DNA of 64,000 nucleotides, from positions 1-64,000 of the IMG/VR virus record IMGVR_UViG_3300048444_000123; one strand, written 5' to 3'. The stretch is from a virus. Positions 1 through 7,398 of the stretch are shown here, piece by piece; within the stretch, counting starts at the first letter, position 1; the number at the start of each line of letters is the position of its first letter. The translations under genes and the position numbers were made by a program. Below the pieces are notes generated by a model, which worked only from the letters and a program-made list of their open reading frames with translations, searched no databases and was not told the DNA's origin.

Positions 1-136
1 AAAATTCGAACCAATATTCATCGGAACCAAGTAAAAAATCAAGTGTTCTCTTTTTGTTCTCCTGTGCAAATTGGCACACCCTTAAAAAACCTAGTAAAAT
101 CAACAAAAATAAAAGCAAAAAAAAGCTCTAGGTCTA
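1..136. other. Upstream region of the CobT-like gene, no gene seen
   Basis: No convincing open reading frame is visible here. It holds the palindrome TGTGC-6 nt-GCACA at 63-78. It also holds two blocks, 44-61 and 82-104, that recur upstream of the prepilin gene at 51114-51131 and about 51133-51154. The first ~40 bases could be the tail of an element that starts outside the window. Confidence 0.5.
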
Positions 137-165
137 TTGACTTTTTGATTGTTTTCCTATATACT
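137..165 (+). promoter_or_regulatory. Sigma70-like promoter for the CobT-like gene
   Basis: TTGACT at 137-142 and TATACT at 160-165 with 17 bp spacing. The predicted transcription start lies near 172, almost on the ATG at 174. Confidence 0.75.
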
Positions 166-173
166 TACTGAAT

Positions 174-2285
174 ATGAAAACAAATACTATGAATATGAAA
201 AACACTATTGAAAATAAAAGTACACTTGCTAAACTACTTGCTACTGAAAATATTGAAGTACAAGAAAATGCTACACAAACTGCTTCATTTGATGTTGCGA
301 ATAGAATATTAACTATCCCAATATTTAAAGAAGAACACAAATCAAAACATGTTTATGATATGTTGATCGGCCATGAGGTATCTCATGCTTTACATACACC
401 ATCTGAATCATGGAAATCTATGTCTGATAGATCAAAAGAATTTAGATCATTTGTTAATGTTATTGAAGATGCTAGAATTGATAAACTTATTCAAAGTAAA
501 TATCCAGGTTTAACTGTTGATTATATTGAAGGTTTTAAAAAGTTATATGCTGATAACTTCTTCGGTACTAAAGACAAAGATATTAACAAAGATTATACAT
601 TAATTGATAAAATCAATCTATGGTTTAAATCTTCTAAAAATTTAGATATTAAATTTACATCTAAAGAAAACAAATTCGTTGAGGCAGTTGATAACTGTAA
701 ATCATTTGATGAAGTTTTAAAACTTGCTGAAGAAATCTTAGGTCACTGTAAAGAAGAATTGAAAAAACAACCTGAATTAACTAAGTCGTTTGAAATATCA
801 AAAGAAAAATCTAAAGATGAAGAAACTGAAACCGAACAAGACTCTATGTCTGCTGATCAAAAATTAGATCAGTGGGTAGAAAAACAAGAAGGTGAAAGTG
901 ATGAAGAAGTTAAAAAAGAAAAAGATCAATCATTTTCAAATGGTGCTGGCGGTGATTTAGAAATTAGATCATTGACTAATGAGGCATACGATAATGCTAG
1001 AAAGGATATGTCTGATGATAAACAAGAGGATAGAGTATATTCAACTCTTCCATCCGTTAATCTTAAAAATATTATCATTCCTTATTCTAAGTATATTAGA
1101 GATCATTACATACATGACTCTAAGTTAGATTCTTATGACAAGGCATTATTAACTAATGCAAAGGAAGAAACTAAAAAATTTATGAAAGAATCTAGTTCAG
1201 TTGTAAATTATCTAGTTAAAGAATTTGAAATGAAAAAAAATGCTAAGTTATATGCTCGTGCTTCACAAGATAAAACAGGTATTGTTGATCCTTTAAAATT
1301 ACATACTTATAAATTTGCTGAAGATATTTTCAAAAAAATTACTACTGTTCCTAATCAAAAAAATCATGGTATGATTTTATTACTTGATTGGTCTGGTTCT
1401 ATGGCAAAAAACTTATTGCCAACTGTTGAACAATTGCTAAACTTAGTTATGTTTTGTAAAAAGATCAACATACCTTTTTCAGTATATTCATTTATGAATC
1501 CTGATAAAACAGATAATAGTAATCCTTTTAAAATTACTAATACAACTTTACAGGCAGATCAAACTACAAGATTAGTACAGTTATTCTCACACAATCAAAG
1601 TAAAGTTGATTTTACTAGAGTATGTGAATTGTTACACCGATCTGCTAAGTATTTTTCTGGATACAGATCATATTATAACCATGAGAGAGTTCCAAGTATT
1701 CCACATGAATATTACCTATCATCAACTCCTTTAAACGAGTCGTTGATTGCTATGGATACAATCATTAAAAAGTTTAAGAATGATTATAAAGTAGAAAAAC
1801 TTGCTCTTGTTACATTAACAGACGGTGCTTCTAATTCACTTAGAGGCAATGGTGATGGTATGTATGGTAAAACTTATCTTAAATTGCATAACAAATATGT
1901 TCCTGTATCTGATTATAGTAGAGACAAAGAATGTTTAACAAATACTTTGATTGGTTACTTAAAGAAAAAATATGATTTACAAACTGTTGGTTTCTTTTTG
2001 GCAGATAAGTTTAGAGAGTTACAATGGAACCTGCCAATAAGTCTTAACTATAAACAAACAGAAACATTTAAAAGGATGTTTACTAAAGATAAATTTGTGC
2101 CAGACTATACAACTGCTTATGATGTTTATTTTTATGTTAAGGCAGATACTAAAGTTGTAAATACTGATATGTCTAATGTTGAGACAACTGATAAGAGAAC
2201 ATTGAAAAAAATGTTTATGTCTGGTATGAAAAAAAGATTGACGAGTCGAATCTTATTACAGAATTTTATAAAGAGAATCGCTTAA
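174..2285 (+). CDS. CobT-like protein with zincin HExxH motif and VWA domain
   Basis: The N-terminal part has HEVSH at residues 67-71 followed by an IEDAR segment near residue 98, as in zincin-like metallopeptidases where a downstream acidic residue completes the metal site. Residues ~205-260 are an acidic low-complexity linker. The C-terminal half is a von Willebrand A domain with MIDAS motif DWSGSM near residue 405 and TDG near residue 549. This layout resembles CobT-type partners of MoxR/CobS AAA+ ATPases, and such an ATPase follows immediately, so the two probably act as one chaperone or chelatase-like complex. A cobalamin role is not shown by the sequence. The start is uncertain: ATG 174 would be leaderless from the promoter at 137-165, and ATGs at 189 and 195 are in frame. 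The first ATGs lie in a sequence almost identical to the start of the HAD gene at 27678. Confidence 0.85.
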   Translation: MKTNTMNMKNTIENKSTLAKLLATENIEVQENATQTASFDVANRILTIPIFKEEHKSKHVYDMLIGHEVSHALHTPSESWKSMSDRSKEFRSFVNVIEDARIDKLIQSKYPGLTVDYIEGFKKLYADNFFGTKDKDINKDYTLIDKINLWFKSSKNLDIKFTSKENKFVEAVDNCKSFDEVLKLAEEILGHCKEELKKQPELTKSFEISKEKSKDEETETEQDSMSADQKLDQWVEKQEGESDEEVKKEKDQSFSNGAGGDLEIRSLTNEAYDNARKDMSDDKQEDRVYSTLPSVNLKNIIIPYSKYIRDHYIHDSKLDSYDKALLTNAKEETKKFMKESSSVVNYLVKEFEMKKNAKLYARASQDKTGIVDPLKLHTYKFAEDIFKKITTVPNQKNHGMILLLDWSGSMAKNLLPTVEQLLNLVMFCKKINIPFSVYSFMNPDKTDNSNPFKITNTTLQADQTTRLVQLFSHNQSKVDFTRVCELLHRSAKYFSGYRSYYNHERVPSIPHEYYLSSTPLNESLIAMDTIIKKFKNDYKVEKLALVTLTDGASNSLRGNGDGMYGKTYLKLHNKYVPVSDYSRDKECLTNTLIGYLKKKYDLQTVGFFLADKFRELQWNLPISLNYKQTETFKRMFTKDKFVPDYTTAYDVYFYVKADTKVVNTDMSNVETTDKRTLKKMFMSGMKKRLTSRILLQNFIKRIA

Positions 2286-2293
2286 AAAACATG

Positions 2294-2315
2294 AGTGTTG
2301 CAAATATGTCACACT
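2294..2315. repeat. Small inverted repeat AGTGT/ACACT
   Basis: AGTGT (2294-2298) and ACACT (2311-2315) flank 12 nt, just after the CobT-like gene and upstream of the CobS-like promoter. It may be a weak terminator or operator. It resembles the TGTG/CACA palindromes found upstream of other promoters in this window. Confidence 0.4.
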
Positions 2316-2347
2316 ATTTATTAAGTAAATCAATATAAAATAAGTGC

Positions 2348-2376
2348 TTGACTTTCATACGATTTTATGATAGGAT
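2348..2376 (+). promoter_or_regulatory. Sigma70-like promoter for the CobS-like gene
   Basis: TTGACT at 2348-2353 and TAGGAT at 2371-2376 with 17 bp spacing. The -10 sits in ATGATAGGAT, a string that recurs at the promoters at 52774 and 53362. Confidence 0.7.
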
Positions 2377-2413
2377 AGTACTATAAACAAATAAAAAAAA
2401 AGGAAAAAACACT

Positions 2414-3652
2414 ATGAAAAAAGTTGACTTAAATAAAAAACAAAAAGAATTTGTTAATTATGCTTTTAAGAAATACAAAAAAGTAGAATTGACAATTTCA
2501 GAATTAAAAGATGCTAATGCTCATTTTGGTTGCAAGTATGCACCACAATGGTTAGTTAAAAAACCTGAATTCAAAGTTGGTAAACAGTTATATAAGTTAC
2601 CTGTTGATGGTAGTATTGAAGAATATGCTGAACCAACATGTCAAGGTTCTATGGAACATCATGTAAAGAGTAAAAAGGTTGAATCTAAACCTGATACTAA
2701 GGCTGCTTACATTGTTAGCTCCCTAACAGACAATGTAGTTCCTCAAAAAGATAATGACTTTGTTACCTTTGGTAACTTTGGTGATGTAAAAAACATTATC
2801 AAATCTAAAAAGTTTTATCCAGTATTCATTACAGGATTATCTGGTAATGGTAAAACACTTGCTGTAACTCAGGCATGTGCTGAGGCAAAACGTGAAATGA
2901 TCAGAGTCAATATTACTATTGAAACTGATGAGGATGATTTACTTGGCGGATACAGACTAAGAGACGGTGCAACTGTTTGGCAAAACGGTCCTGTTATTGA
3001 GGCAATGGAAAGAGGTGCTGTTCTTTTACTTGATGAGATCGACCTTGCTTCAAATAAGATTATGTGTTTACAACCAATCTTAGAAGGTTCTGGTGTCTAT
3101 GTTAAAAAGATTAACAAGTTTATCAAACCTAAACTTGGTTTCAATGTGATTGCAACTGCTAACACTAAAGGTCAAGGTAGTGATGATGGTAAATTCATCG
3201 GTACTAATGTTCTTAACGAGGCATTCCTTGAAAGGTTTCCAGTTACATTTGAACAACAATATCCTTCTGCTAAAATAGAAGAAAAAATTGTATCAAACAA
3301 ACTAAAATCATTTGGTAAATCTGATGACAAGTTTGCTCATAACTTAGTTACTTGGGCAGATGTTATTAGAAAAACATATACCGATGGTGGTGTTGATGAA
3401 ATTATATCAACTAGACGATTAGTGCATATTGCTGAGGCATATGGTATCTTTAGAAATAAGATGAAGGCTATTTCAGTATGTACAAATAGATTTAACGATG
3501 ATACTAAAAAATCATTTGTTGATTTATATTCAAAAGTTGATAGTGGCGTTACTGCTGAACAGATCATGGATGATCAAAAGAAGGCTGAAGACGCTGCTAT
3601 ATTACAAGATACCAACGATAGTGAGGATGGTGAAGAAGACATAACTGTCTAA
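2414..3652 (+). CDS. CobS-like MoxR-family AAA+ ATPase
   Basis: An AAA+ ATPase with Walker A GLSGNGKT at residues 141-148 and Walker B VLLLDEID at 203-210. The module covers about residues 120-340 and ends in an acidic tail. Phages of marine bacteria often carry such a protein annotated as CobS (cobaltochelatase subunit). The family relationship is sound, but the substrate is unknown. It follows the VWA/zincin protein and has its own promoter, so a MoxR-VWA pair is likely. The N-terminal ~110 residues, lysine-rich, may be a substrate- or nucleic-acid-binding extension. The start is supported by the Shine-Dalgarno-like AGGAAAAAA directly before ACACTATG, a start context identical over 16 nt to that of the gene at 53426. 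Confidence 0.88.
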   Translation: MKKVDLNKKQKEFVNYAFKKYKKVELTISELKDANAHFGCKYAPQWLVKKPEFKVGKQLYKLPVDGSIEEYAEPTCQGSMEHHVKSKKVESKPDTKAAYIVSSLTDNVVPQKDNDFVTFGNFGDVKNIIKSKKFYPVFITGLSGNGKTLAVTQACAEAKREMIRVNITIETDEDDLLGGYRLRDGATVWQNGPVIEAMERGAVLLLDEIDLASNKIMCLQPILEGSGVYVKKINKFIKPKLGFNVIATANTKGQGSDDGKFIGTNVLNEAFLERFPVTFEQQYPSAKIEEKIVSNKLKSFGKSDDKFAHNLVTWADVIRKTYTDGGVDEIISTRRLVHIAEAYGIFRNKMKAISVCTNRFNDDTKKSFVDLYSKVDSGVTAEQIMDDQKKAEDAAILQDTNDSEDGEEDITV

Positions 3653-3678
3653 TCAGTAACCAAAAATCTATCATTCAT

Positions 3679-3728
3679 AGTGTAAGTCCACCTGTGGAGT
3701 TCAACGCTCCACAGGTTTTAATTACACT
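3679..3728 (+). terminator. Strong hairpin terminator after the CobS-like gene
   Basis: CCTGTGGAG (3691-3699) pairs perfectly with CTCCACAGG (3707-3715) around a 7-nt loop, followed by TTTTA. An outer repeat AGTGTAA/TTACACT (3679-3685, 3722-3728) can extend the stem. Confidence 0.75.
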
Positions 3729-3745
3729 ATAACAAAGGAATAAAT

Positions 3746-3907
3746 ATGAAGGACAATAGAGATAAACATTTTTACATATCAATGACCAAGAGTATGTTAA
3801 GACTTGGTGGATGTTATGGGTTATTTTTAACCGAAGATAAACTATTAATGGGCGTTGCAATTGTATTTGCTTTCGCTGAAATATTAGGAATTGCTGAGGA
3901 GTTTTAA
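3746..3907 (+). CDS. Small hydrophobic protein, 53 aa
   Basis: A short frame starting MKDNRDKHFY after the ribosome site AAAGGA (3734-3739), lying between the terminator and the next gene. Residues ~18-48 are hydrophobic and could form one or two membrane segments. It ends exactly one base before the next ATG (3908), and the next gene's site GAGGAG lies inside it, so the two are probably co-translated. Small proteins of this kind occur in T4-type marine phages; I do not recognise a function. Confidence 0.65.
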   Translation: MKDNRDKHFYISMTKSMLRLGGCYGLFLTEDKLLMGVAIVFAFAEILGIAEEF

Positions 3908-4219
3908 ATGGGAAAGTACGACTATGAATTAAACGCTAAACCTAAAATGACACAGGAAGAGCGTGACGAAAAAATGAAAAAGTTTTTAGAAAAAGGTGGT
4001 AAGATACAGAAACTTACTCCTGGTGCTGCTTATAATATGGGTTGCTTAGATAGAAGTGGTAAACCTGCTTTTACAAATGAAGAAATTAAAAAAGGTATTG
4101 GTGGCAAAACAGATATGCCAGATTATGATAATCATAAACCAAATACATACCACGATTTTGATTTAGGTGGAGACAACAAACCAGTGTTTCATCCTAACTC
4201 ATTAAAAACAAACAAATAA
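3908..4219 (+). CDS. Conserved hypothetical protein, 103 aa
   Basis: A hydrophilic, lysine- and glycine-rich protein with no signal peptide or membrane segment. Charged residues dominate the first 35 positions (PKMTQEERDEKMKKFLEKGG). The second half is rich in Asp, Asn, Gly and His. It follows the small hydrophobic protein without a gap and precedes bS21 by 12 nt, so the three probably form one operon. Function unknown. Confidence 0.7.
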   Translation: MGKYDYELNAKPKMTQEERDEKMKKFLEKGGKIQKLTPGAAYNMGCLDRSGKPAFTNEEIKKGIGGKTDMPDYDNHKPNTYHDFDLGGDNKPVFHPNSLKTNK

Positions 4220-4231
4220 TAGGAGAATAAG

Positions 4232-4474
4232 TTGAGTATAAATGTTGAAGTAAGAGGCGGAAACTTAGAGAAGGCTCTAAGAGTTCTAAAACGTAAAGTT
4301 CAAAAGGAAGGTATAGTAAATACACTAAGAGATAAACAGTATTTTCAAAAACCATCTGAAAAAAAACGTGTAAAAGCAAAAGAACGTGCTAAAGTTTTAA
4401 GAAAAAAACAACACCAAAACGATGAAATGCTAGGATATCGTATGGTTAAGGGTGTCAAAGTAAGAAAAATTTAA
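4232..4474 (+). CDS. rpsU: Ribosomal protein bS21 homologue
   Basis: An 80-aa basic protein that matches bacterial S21: NVEVRGGNLEKALRVLKRK at the N-terminus, then a K/R-rich helical tail. S21 is the small-subunit protein next to the anti-Shine-Dalgarno end of 16S rRNA, and it is one of the few ribosomal proteins known to be carried by phages, including pelagiphages. The start codon is TTG (4232) behind an AGGAG site at 4221-4225; no ATG is near. A phage S21 could replace the host copy on ribosomes and favour phage mRNAs, which is notable given the many unusual start sites in this window. That role is inference. Confidence 0.9.
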   Translation: MSINVEVRGGNLEKALRVLKRKVQKEGIVNTLRDKQYFQKPSEKKRVKAKERAKVLRKKQHQNDEMLGYRMVKGVKVRKI

Positions 4475-4514
4475 AGAATTTCTACGCCGTTTGTGTTTTG
4501 TATATATATTATTA

Positions 4515-4621
4515 CTACAAGGCGGTTCATAAGTCCTTGTAGAGGTGTAGGAAAAGGTGTTTAGGCACCTTTGAAATCGGTGATGTTTGCCAGTTTAACT
4601 CCGTGAAAAAACGAAACTGGC
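4515..4621 (+). ncRNA. Cluster of three perfect stem-loops, possible structured RNA
   Basis: In the 235-nt gap between bS21 and Hsp20 lie three successive perfect stems. They are CTACAAGG/CCTTGTAG (4515-4522, 4535-4542), AAAGGTG/CACCTTT (4553-4559, 4566-4572) and GCCAGTTT/AAACTGGC (4589-4596, 4614-4621). The last has an inner CGT/ACG helix. No open frame explains them. They could be a small RNA, a 3' UTR structure of the bS21 operon, or tandem terminators. No known RNA family was recognised. Confidence 0.5.
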
Positions 4622-4632
4622 GCTTGAAATTA

Positions 4633-4640
4633 TATAAATA
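4633..4640 (+). promoter_or_regulatory. T4-like late promoter box before hsp20
   Basis: TATAAATA followed by G is an exact match to the T4 late -10 consensus. It lies 70 nt upstream of the Hsp20 start and just after the third stem-loop. Confidence 0.7.
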
Positions 4641-4709
4641 GTTATTATATAATATATGAACGCCTTATAGGGTTCAGAAAATAAACTTTGCTTAACAAAA
4701 GGAGGTTAT

Positions 4710-5162
4710 ATGACCAATACAAAAGCACTATCTATTTTCAATCAATTAAGACCATTATCAGTAGGATTTGACGACATGTTCGATCATTTCGAATCTATGT
4801 TTGATCACCCTACAGTTAATTATCCACCATACAATCTAGTTAAGACAGGTACTCATCAATTCGATATTGAGATCGCTCTTGCAGGTTTCAATAAAAAAGA
4901 TATTGAAATCACTAGTGAGAACAATATATTAACTATCGAATCAAAAGTTAAATCTGTTGTTGACGATTCAGTAGGTGTTGATAAACCAAAAGATCAGGCA
5001 ATGATTCATAAAGGTATTTCAAAAAGATACTTTAAAAGATCGTTCACTATTGCTGATGATGTTGAAGTTAAAGGTGCCGAGTTAAAAGACGGCCTGTTAA
5101 AAGTATCAATGGAGAAAATTATTCCAGATGCTAAAAAACTAAAAACCATTAACATTAAATAA
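4710..5162 (+). CDS. hsp20: Hsp20/alpha-crystallin small heat-shock protein
   Basis: A 150-aa small heat-shock protein with an alpha-crystallin domain at about residues 42-140: TGTHQFDIEIALAGF, the DIEITSENNILTIES strand pair and the closing GLLKVSME. The class acts as an ATP-independent holdase that keeps unfolding proteins soluble. Hsp20 genes are a common feature of marine T4-type phages, where a role in capsid or tail assembly has been suggested. It has a strong ribosome site (AAAGGAGG at 4699-4706) and an upstream late promoter box, so expression is expected late. A GC-rich hairpin follows the stop. Confidence 0.93.
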   Translation: MTNTKALSIFNQLRPLSVGFDDMFDHFESMFDHPTVNYPPYNLVKTGTHQFDIEIALAGFNKKDIEITSENNILTIESKVKSVVDDSVGVDKPKDQAMIHKGISKRYFKRSFTIADDVEVKGAELKDGLLKVSMEKIIPDAKKLKTINIK

Positions 5163-5175
5163 AAACCTAGATAGG

Positions 5176-5191
5176 GCGGCCATTTGGCCGC
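5176..5191 (+). terminator. GC-rich hairpin after hsp20
   Basis: GCGGCC-ATTT-GGCCGC is a perfect 6-bp stem with a 4-nt loop. It stands out in this AT-rich sequence, though no long T tract follows. Confidence 0.6.
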
Positions 5192-5199
5192 TCTAAATA
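5192..5199 (+). promoter_or_regulatory. Late-type promoter box before the sulfotransferase gene
   Basis: TCTAAATA, one or two mismatches from TATAAATA, ends 8 nt before the ATG at 5207. No Shine-Dalgarno sequence separates the two. Confidence 0.45.
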
Positions 5200-5206
5200 A
5201 TATATT

Positions 5207-5938
5207 ATGACACAAGGACGATCATATGTTATTAACTCAAAAGAAAAATGGATTTACAATGTAATTCCTAAAAATTGTTGTAGTAGTATAAAACTTTCAA
5301 TAAGAGACAATTTATTTAAAAATTTTCCTGAATCAAAAGAGATAAAATATGATACTGATAATTTAGAATTAGTTTATGAGATTACTGCTGATCTTCATGT
5401 AAATTTTGAACAGACATTTGCTCCACATAAGATATACATATCACCAGAATTAAACAAATCAATTGAAAGTTTAAATATTAACTTAGAAGAATATTATAAG
5501 TTTACAGTTGTTAGAGATCCTTTTGCAAGATTTTCTTCCTTTTTTATTGACAAGATTCTTAATTCAAAATATTATCCTAGATATAGAAAATTAAATAGAT
5601 GGCTTCATGTTATAAATTCCGATGAAACAGATGAAAACAAACTACTACAAGTTTTAATTATATTAGATAATGAAAGTAACGAAAAAAGAGAAGAACACAC
5701 TAAGTCACAAACTTGGTTGATGGATTTAAAAAATATCAAATACGATAAAATTTTAAGAGTAGAAAATATAAATGAAGACTTTGAATCTATTAGAGAAAAA
5801 TATAACTTTAATCCTTTGAAAAAAATGAATAAAACATTTAAGGATCCTAAAGTATTAGAGTTATTAAACAAACATAAAGATAGGATTCTTTCAATATACA
5901 AAGATGATGTTGAGTTATTGACAAAATTAAAATTTTAG
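5207..5938 (+). CDS. Sulfotransferase-family protein
   Basis: The 243-aa protein has the two signature sites of carbohydrate-type sulfotransferases. The 5'-phosphosulfate loop-like VIPKNCCSSIK lies at residues ~19-29 and the 3'-phosphate site-like TVVRDPFARFSSF at ~100-112. These enzymes move sulfate from PAPS to a sugar or other hydroxyl. The usual K-x-G/A-x-T in the first loop is here K-N-C-C-S-S, so activity should be tested. It lies between Hsp20 and rubrerythrin, away from the glycan island at 45898-51109. The start has no clear ribosome site and sits right behind a late-type promoter box. Confidence 0.7.
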   Translation: MTQGRSYVINSKEKWIYNVIPKNCCSSIKLSIRDNLFKNFPESKEIKYDTDNLELVYEITADLHVNFEQTFAPHKIYISPELNKSIESLNINLEEYYKFTVVRDPFARFSSFFIDKILNSKYYPRYRKLNRWLHVINSDETDENKLLQVLIILDNESNEKREEHTKSQTWLMDLKNIKYDKILRVENINEDFESIREKYNFNPLKKMNKTFKDPKVLELLNKHKDRILSIYKDDVELLTKLKF

Positions 5939-5979
5939 TGTATAATAACAAACAATTTACATAATAGGAGAAATATATT

Positions 5980-6405
5980 ATGAGTGATTTAAAAGATACA
6001 AAAACAGCACAAAATTTAAGAGCTGCTTTTCAAGGCGAAAGTGAGGCAAATAGAAGATACCTTTACTTTGCACAAAAGGCAGATATTGAAGGTGCGAATG
6101 AGGTTGCTTCTGTATTCAGATCAACTGCTGAAGGTGAAACTGGCCATGCTCATGGTCATTTAGAATACCTTGAAGAAGTTGGCGATCCTGCAACAGGAGA
6201 ACCGATGGGTAACACAGAGCAAAATCTTCAATCAGCAATCAAAGGTGAAATACACGAATACACTGATATGTATCCAGGTATGGCTAGAACTGCTAGAGAA
6301 GAAGGTTTTGATGAAATTGCAGACTGGTTTGAGACACTTGCAAAAGCAGAAAAATCTCATGCTGGTAAATTTCAAAAAACATTAGACGCCTATAAAGGTG
6401 AATAA
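5980..6405 (+). CDS. Rubrerythrin-type diiron protein (no rubredoxin domain)
   Basis: A 141-aa ferritin-like four-helix protein of the rubrerythrin family, which reduces peroxide at a diiron centre. The metal ligands are in place: E20 in [11 protein letters not shown]53 with H56 in EGETGHA, E90/E93 in KGEIHEY and E124 with H127 in AKAEKSH. The C-terminal rubredoxin domain of classical rubrerythrins is absent, so an outside electron donor is needed; the glutaredoxin at 55584 is one candidate, by inference only. It has a good AGGAG site and is followed by a hairpin. A role against oxidative stress during infection is plausible. Confidence 0.9.
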   Translation: MSDLKDTKTAQNLRAAFQGESEANRRYLYFAQKADIEGANEVASVFRSTAEGETGHAHGHLEYLEEVGDPATGEPMGNTEQNLQSAIKGEIHEYTDMYPGMARTAREEGFDEIADWFETLAKAEKSHAGKFQKTLDAYKGE

Positions 6406-6410
6406 TTATG

Positions 6411-6431
6411 TGGGTGGCGATTTGTCACCCA
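6411..6431 (+). terminator. Hairpin after the rubrerythrin gene
   Basis: TGGGTG (6411-6416) pairs with CACCCA (6426-6431). The right arm touches the -35 box of the next promoter. Confidence 0.5.
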
Positions 6432-6459
6432 TTGACAAATTAAAAAAATGTGATATAAT
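6432..6459 (+). promoter_or_regulatory. Sigma70-like promoter before the DUF3310 gene
   Basis: TTGACA at 6432-6437 and TATAAT at 6454-6459, 16 bp spacing. The -10 ends 7 nt before the ATG at 6466, which predicts a leaderless mRNA. Confidence 0.75.
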
Positions 6460-6465
6460 AATATT

Positions 6466-6729
6466 ATGAAATTCAGTGAAGATAAAATTTTAAAAGAAGT
6501 CCAAGACTATATTAAATCAACATACGGTCAACATTACTCCTCTGGTAAAGAGGGTATTCAGACATTAGATTTATTAAAGTCTATTGGAATTAAAAGTGAT
6601 TTTTGTTTAGGTAACGCTATAAAATATCTTAGTCGTTATGGCAAAAAAAATGGTAAAAATCGTAAAGACTTGCTTAAGGCAATTCATTACATTGTACTAT
6701 TATTAAATAATGAAGGAGAAAATAAATAA
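6466..6729 (+). CDS. DUF3310-like phage protein
   Basis: An 87-aa protein whose central part (FCLGNAIKYLSRYGKK, then DLLKAIHYIVLLL) matches the DUF3310 family, found in many phages and sometimes listed as a nucleotide-kinase-like or SaV-like protein. Its biochemical role is not established. No Shine-Dalgarno site precedes the ATG because the promoter -10 lies there. It overlaps the clamp gene start by one base (TAATG), so it heads the clamp operon. Confidence 0.8.
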   Translation: MKFSEDKILKEVQDYIKSTYGQHYSSGKEGIQTLDLLKSIGIKSDFCLGNAIKYLSRYGKKNGKNRKDLLKAIHYIVLLLNNEGENK

Positions 6730-7394
6730 TGAAAATAAGTGATAACACAGTTAGTATCTTAAAAAACTTTTCAGATATTAATAACAATATACTTTTCAAA
6801 CCAGGTAAAAGTATTTCAACAATGTCAACTATGAAAAACATCATGGCAAAGGCAGATGTTGAGGAAGAGTTCGAACAAGAATTTGGTGTATATGATTTGC
6901 CAGAATTTCTAAGAGCAATCGACTCATTCAAAAAACCAGTTCTTAAATTTAACGGTGCTGCTAATCTAAAAATAAATGATGAAGGTACTTCTTTATCAGC
7001 TAGATATGCATTTGCTGATAAATCAACTTTGGTTACACCACAAAAAGAAATTAACATGCCAGATCAAACAGTTTCTTTCACTTTAAAAAATAGTGATTAT
7101 GAATCTGTAAAAAGATTATATACTAATCTAAGTCTACCTGATATTGCATTTATAGGTGAAAAAGGTAAAATCAAATTAGTTGCGTTAGATAAGAAAAATA
7201 ATAACTCTAACGAAACATCAATTACAGTTGGTGAAACAGATGTTGATTTTACTGCTTACATCAAGGCAGAGAATATGAAAATTATTCCTGGTGAATATGA
7301 TGTTGCATTGTCTAAGGCTAAGATCGCACATTTCATAAACAAACAAGTAAAAGTTCAATATTGGATTGCTTTAGAAGCAGATAGTGTATTTTAA
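6729..7394 (+). CDS. 45: DNA polymerase sliding clamp (T4 gp45-like)
   Basis: The 221-aa protein matches the T4 gp45 clamp in length (228 aa in T4) and N-terminal sequence (ISDNTVSILKNFSDIN). The segment GVYDLPEFLRAIDSF is typical of the first clamp domain. Three copies form the ring that tethers gp43 to DNA and that also takes part in T4 late transcription with the late sigma factor. It follows the DUF3310-like gene with a one-base overlap and has a GAAGGAGAA ribosome site. The clamp-loader genes follow after one inserted glycosyltransferase gene. Confidence 0.92.
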   Translation: MKISDNTVSILKNFSDINNNILFKPGKSISTMSTMKNIMAKADVEEEFEQEFGVYDLPEFLRAIDSFKKPVLKFNGAANLKINDEGTSLSARYAFADKSTLVTPQKEINMPDQTVSFTLKNSDYESVKRLYTNLSLPDIAFIGEKGKIKLVALDKKNNNSNETSITVGETDVDFTAYIKAENMKIIPGEYDVALSKAKIAHFINKQVKVQYWIALEADSVF

Positions 7395-7398
7395 ATAG

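Noticed and set aside
174-3652. True cobalamin biosynthesis by the CobS/CobT-like pair
   Set aside because: No other cobalamin genes are present, CobN is missing, and the zincin motif suggests another role; the family name is kept only as a similarity.
5920-5946. Promoter before rubrerythrin (TATAAT at 5941)
   Set aside because: TATAAT is good, but the nearest TTGACA (5928) is only 7 bp away and the alternative TTGAGT has 15 bp; too weak to call.
6170-6385. 71-aa frame inside the rubrerythrin gene
   Set aside because: A shadow of the rubrerythrin frame, which has all metal ligands.
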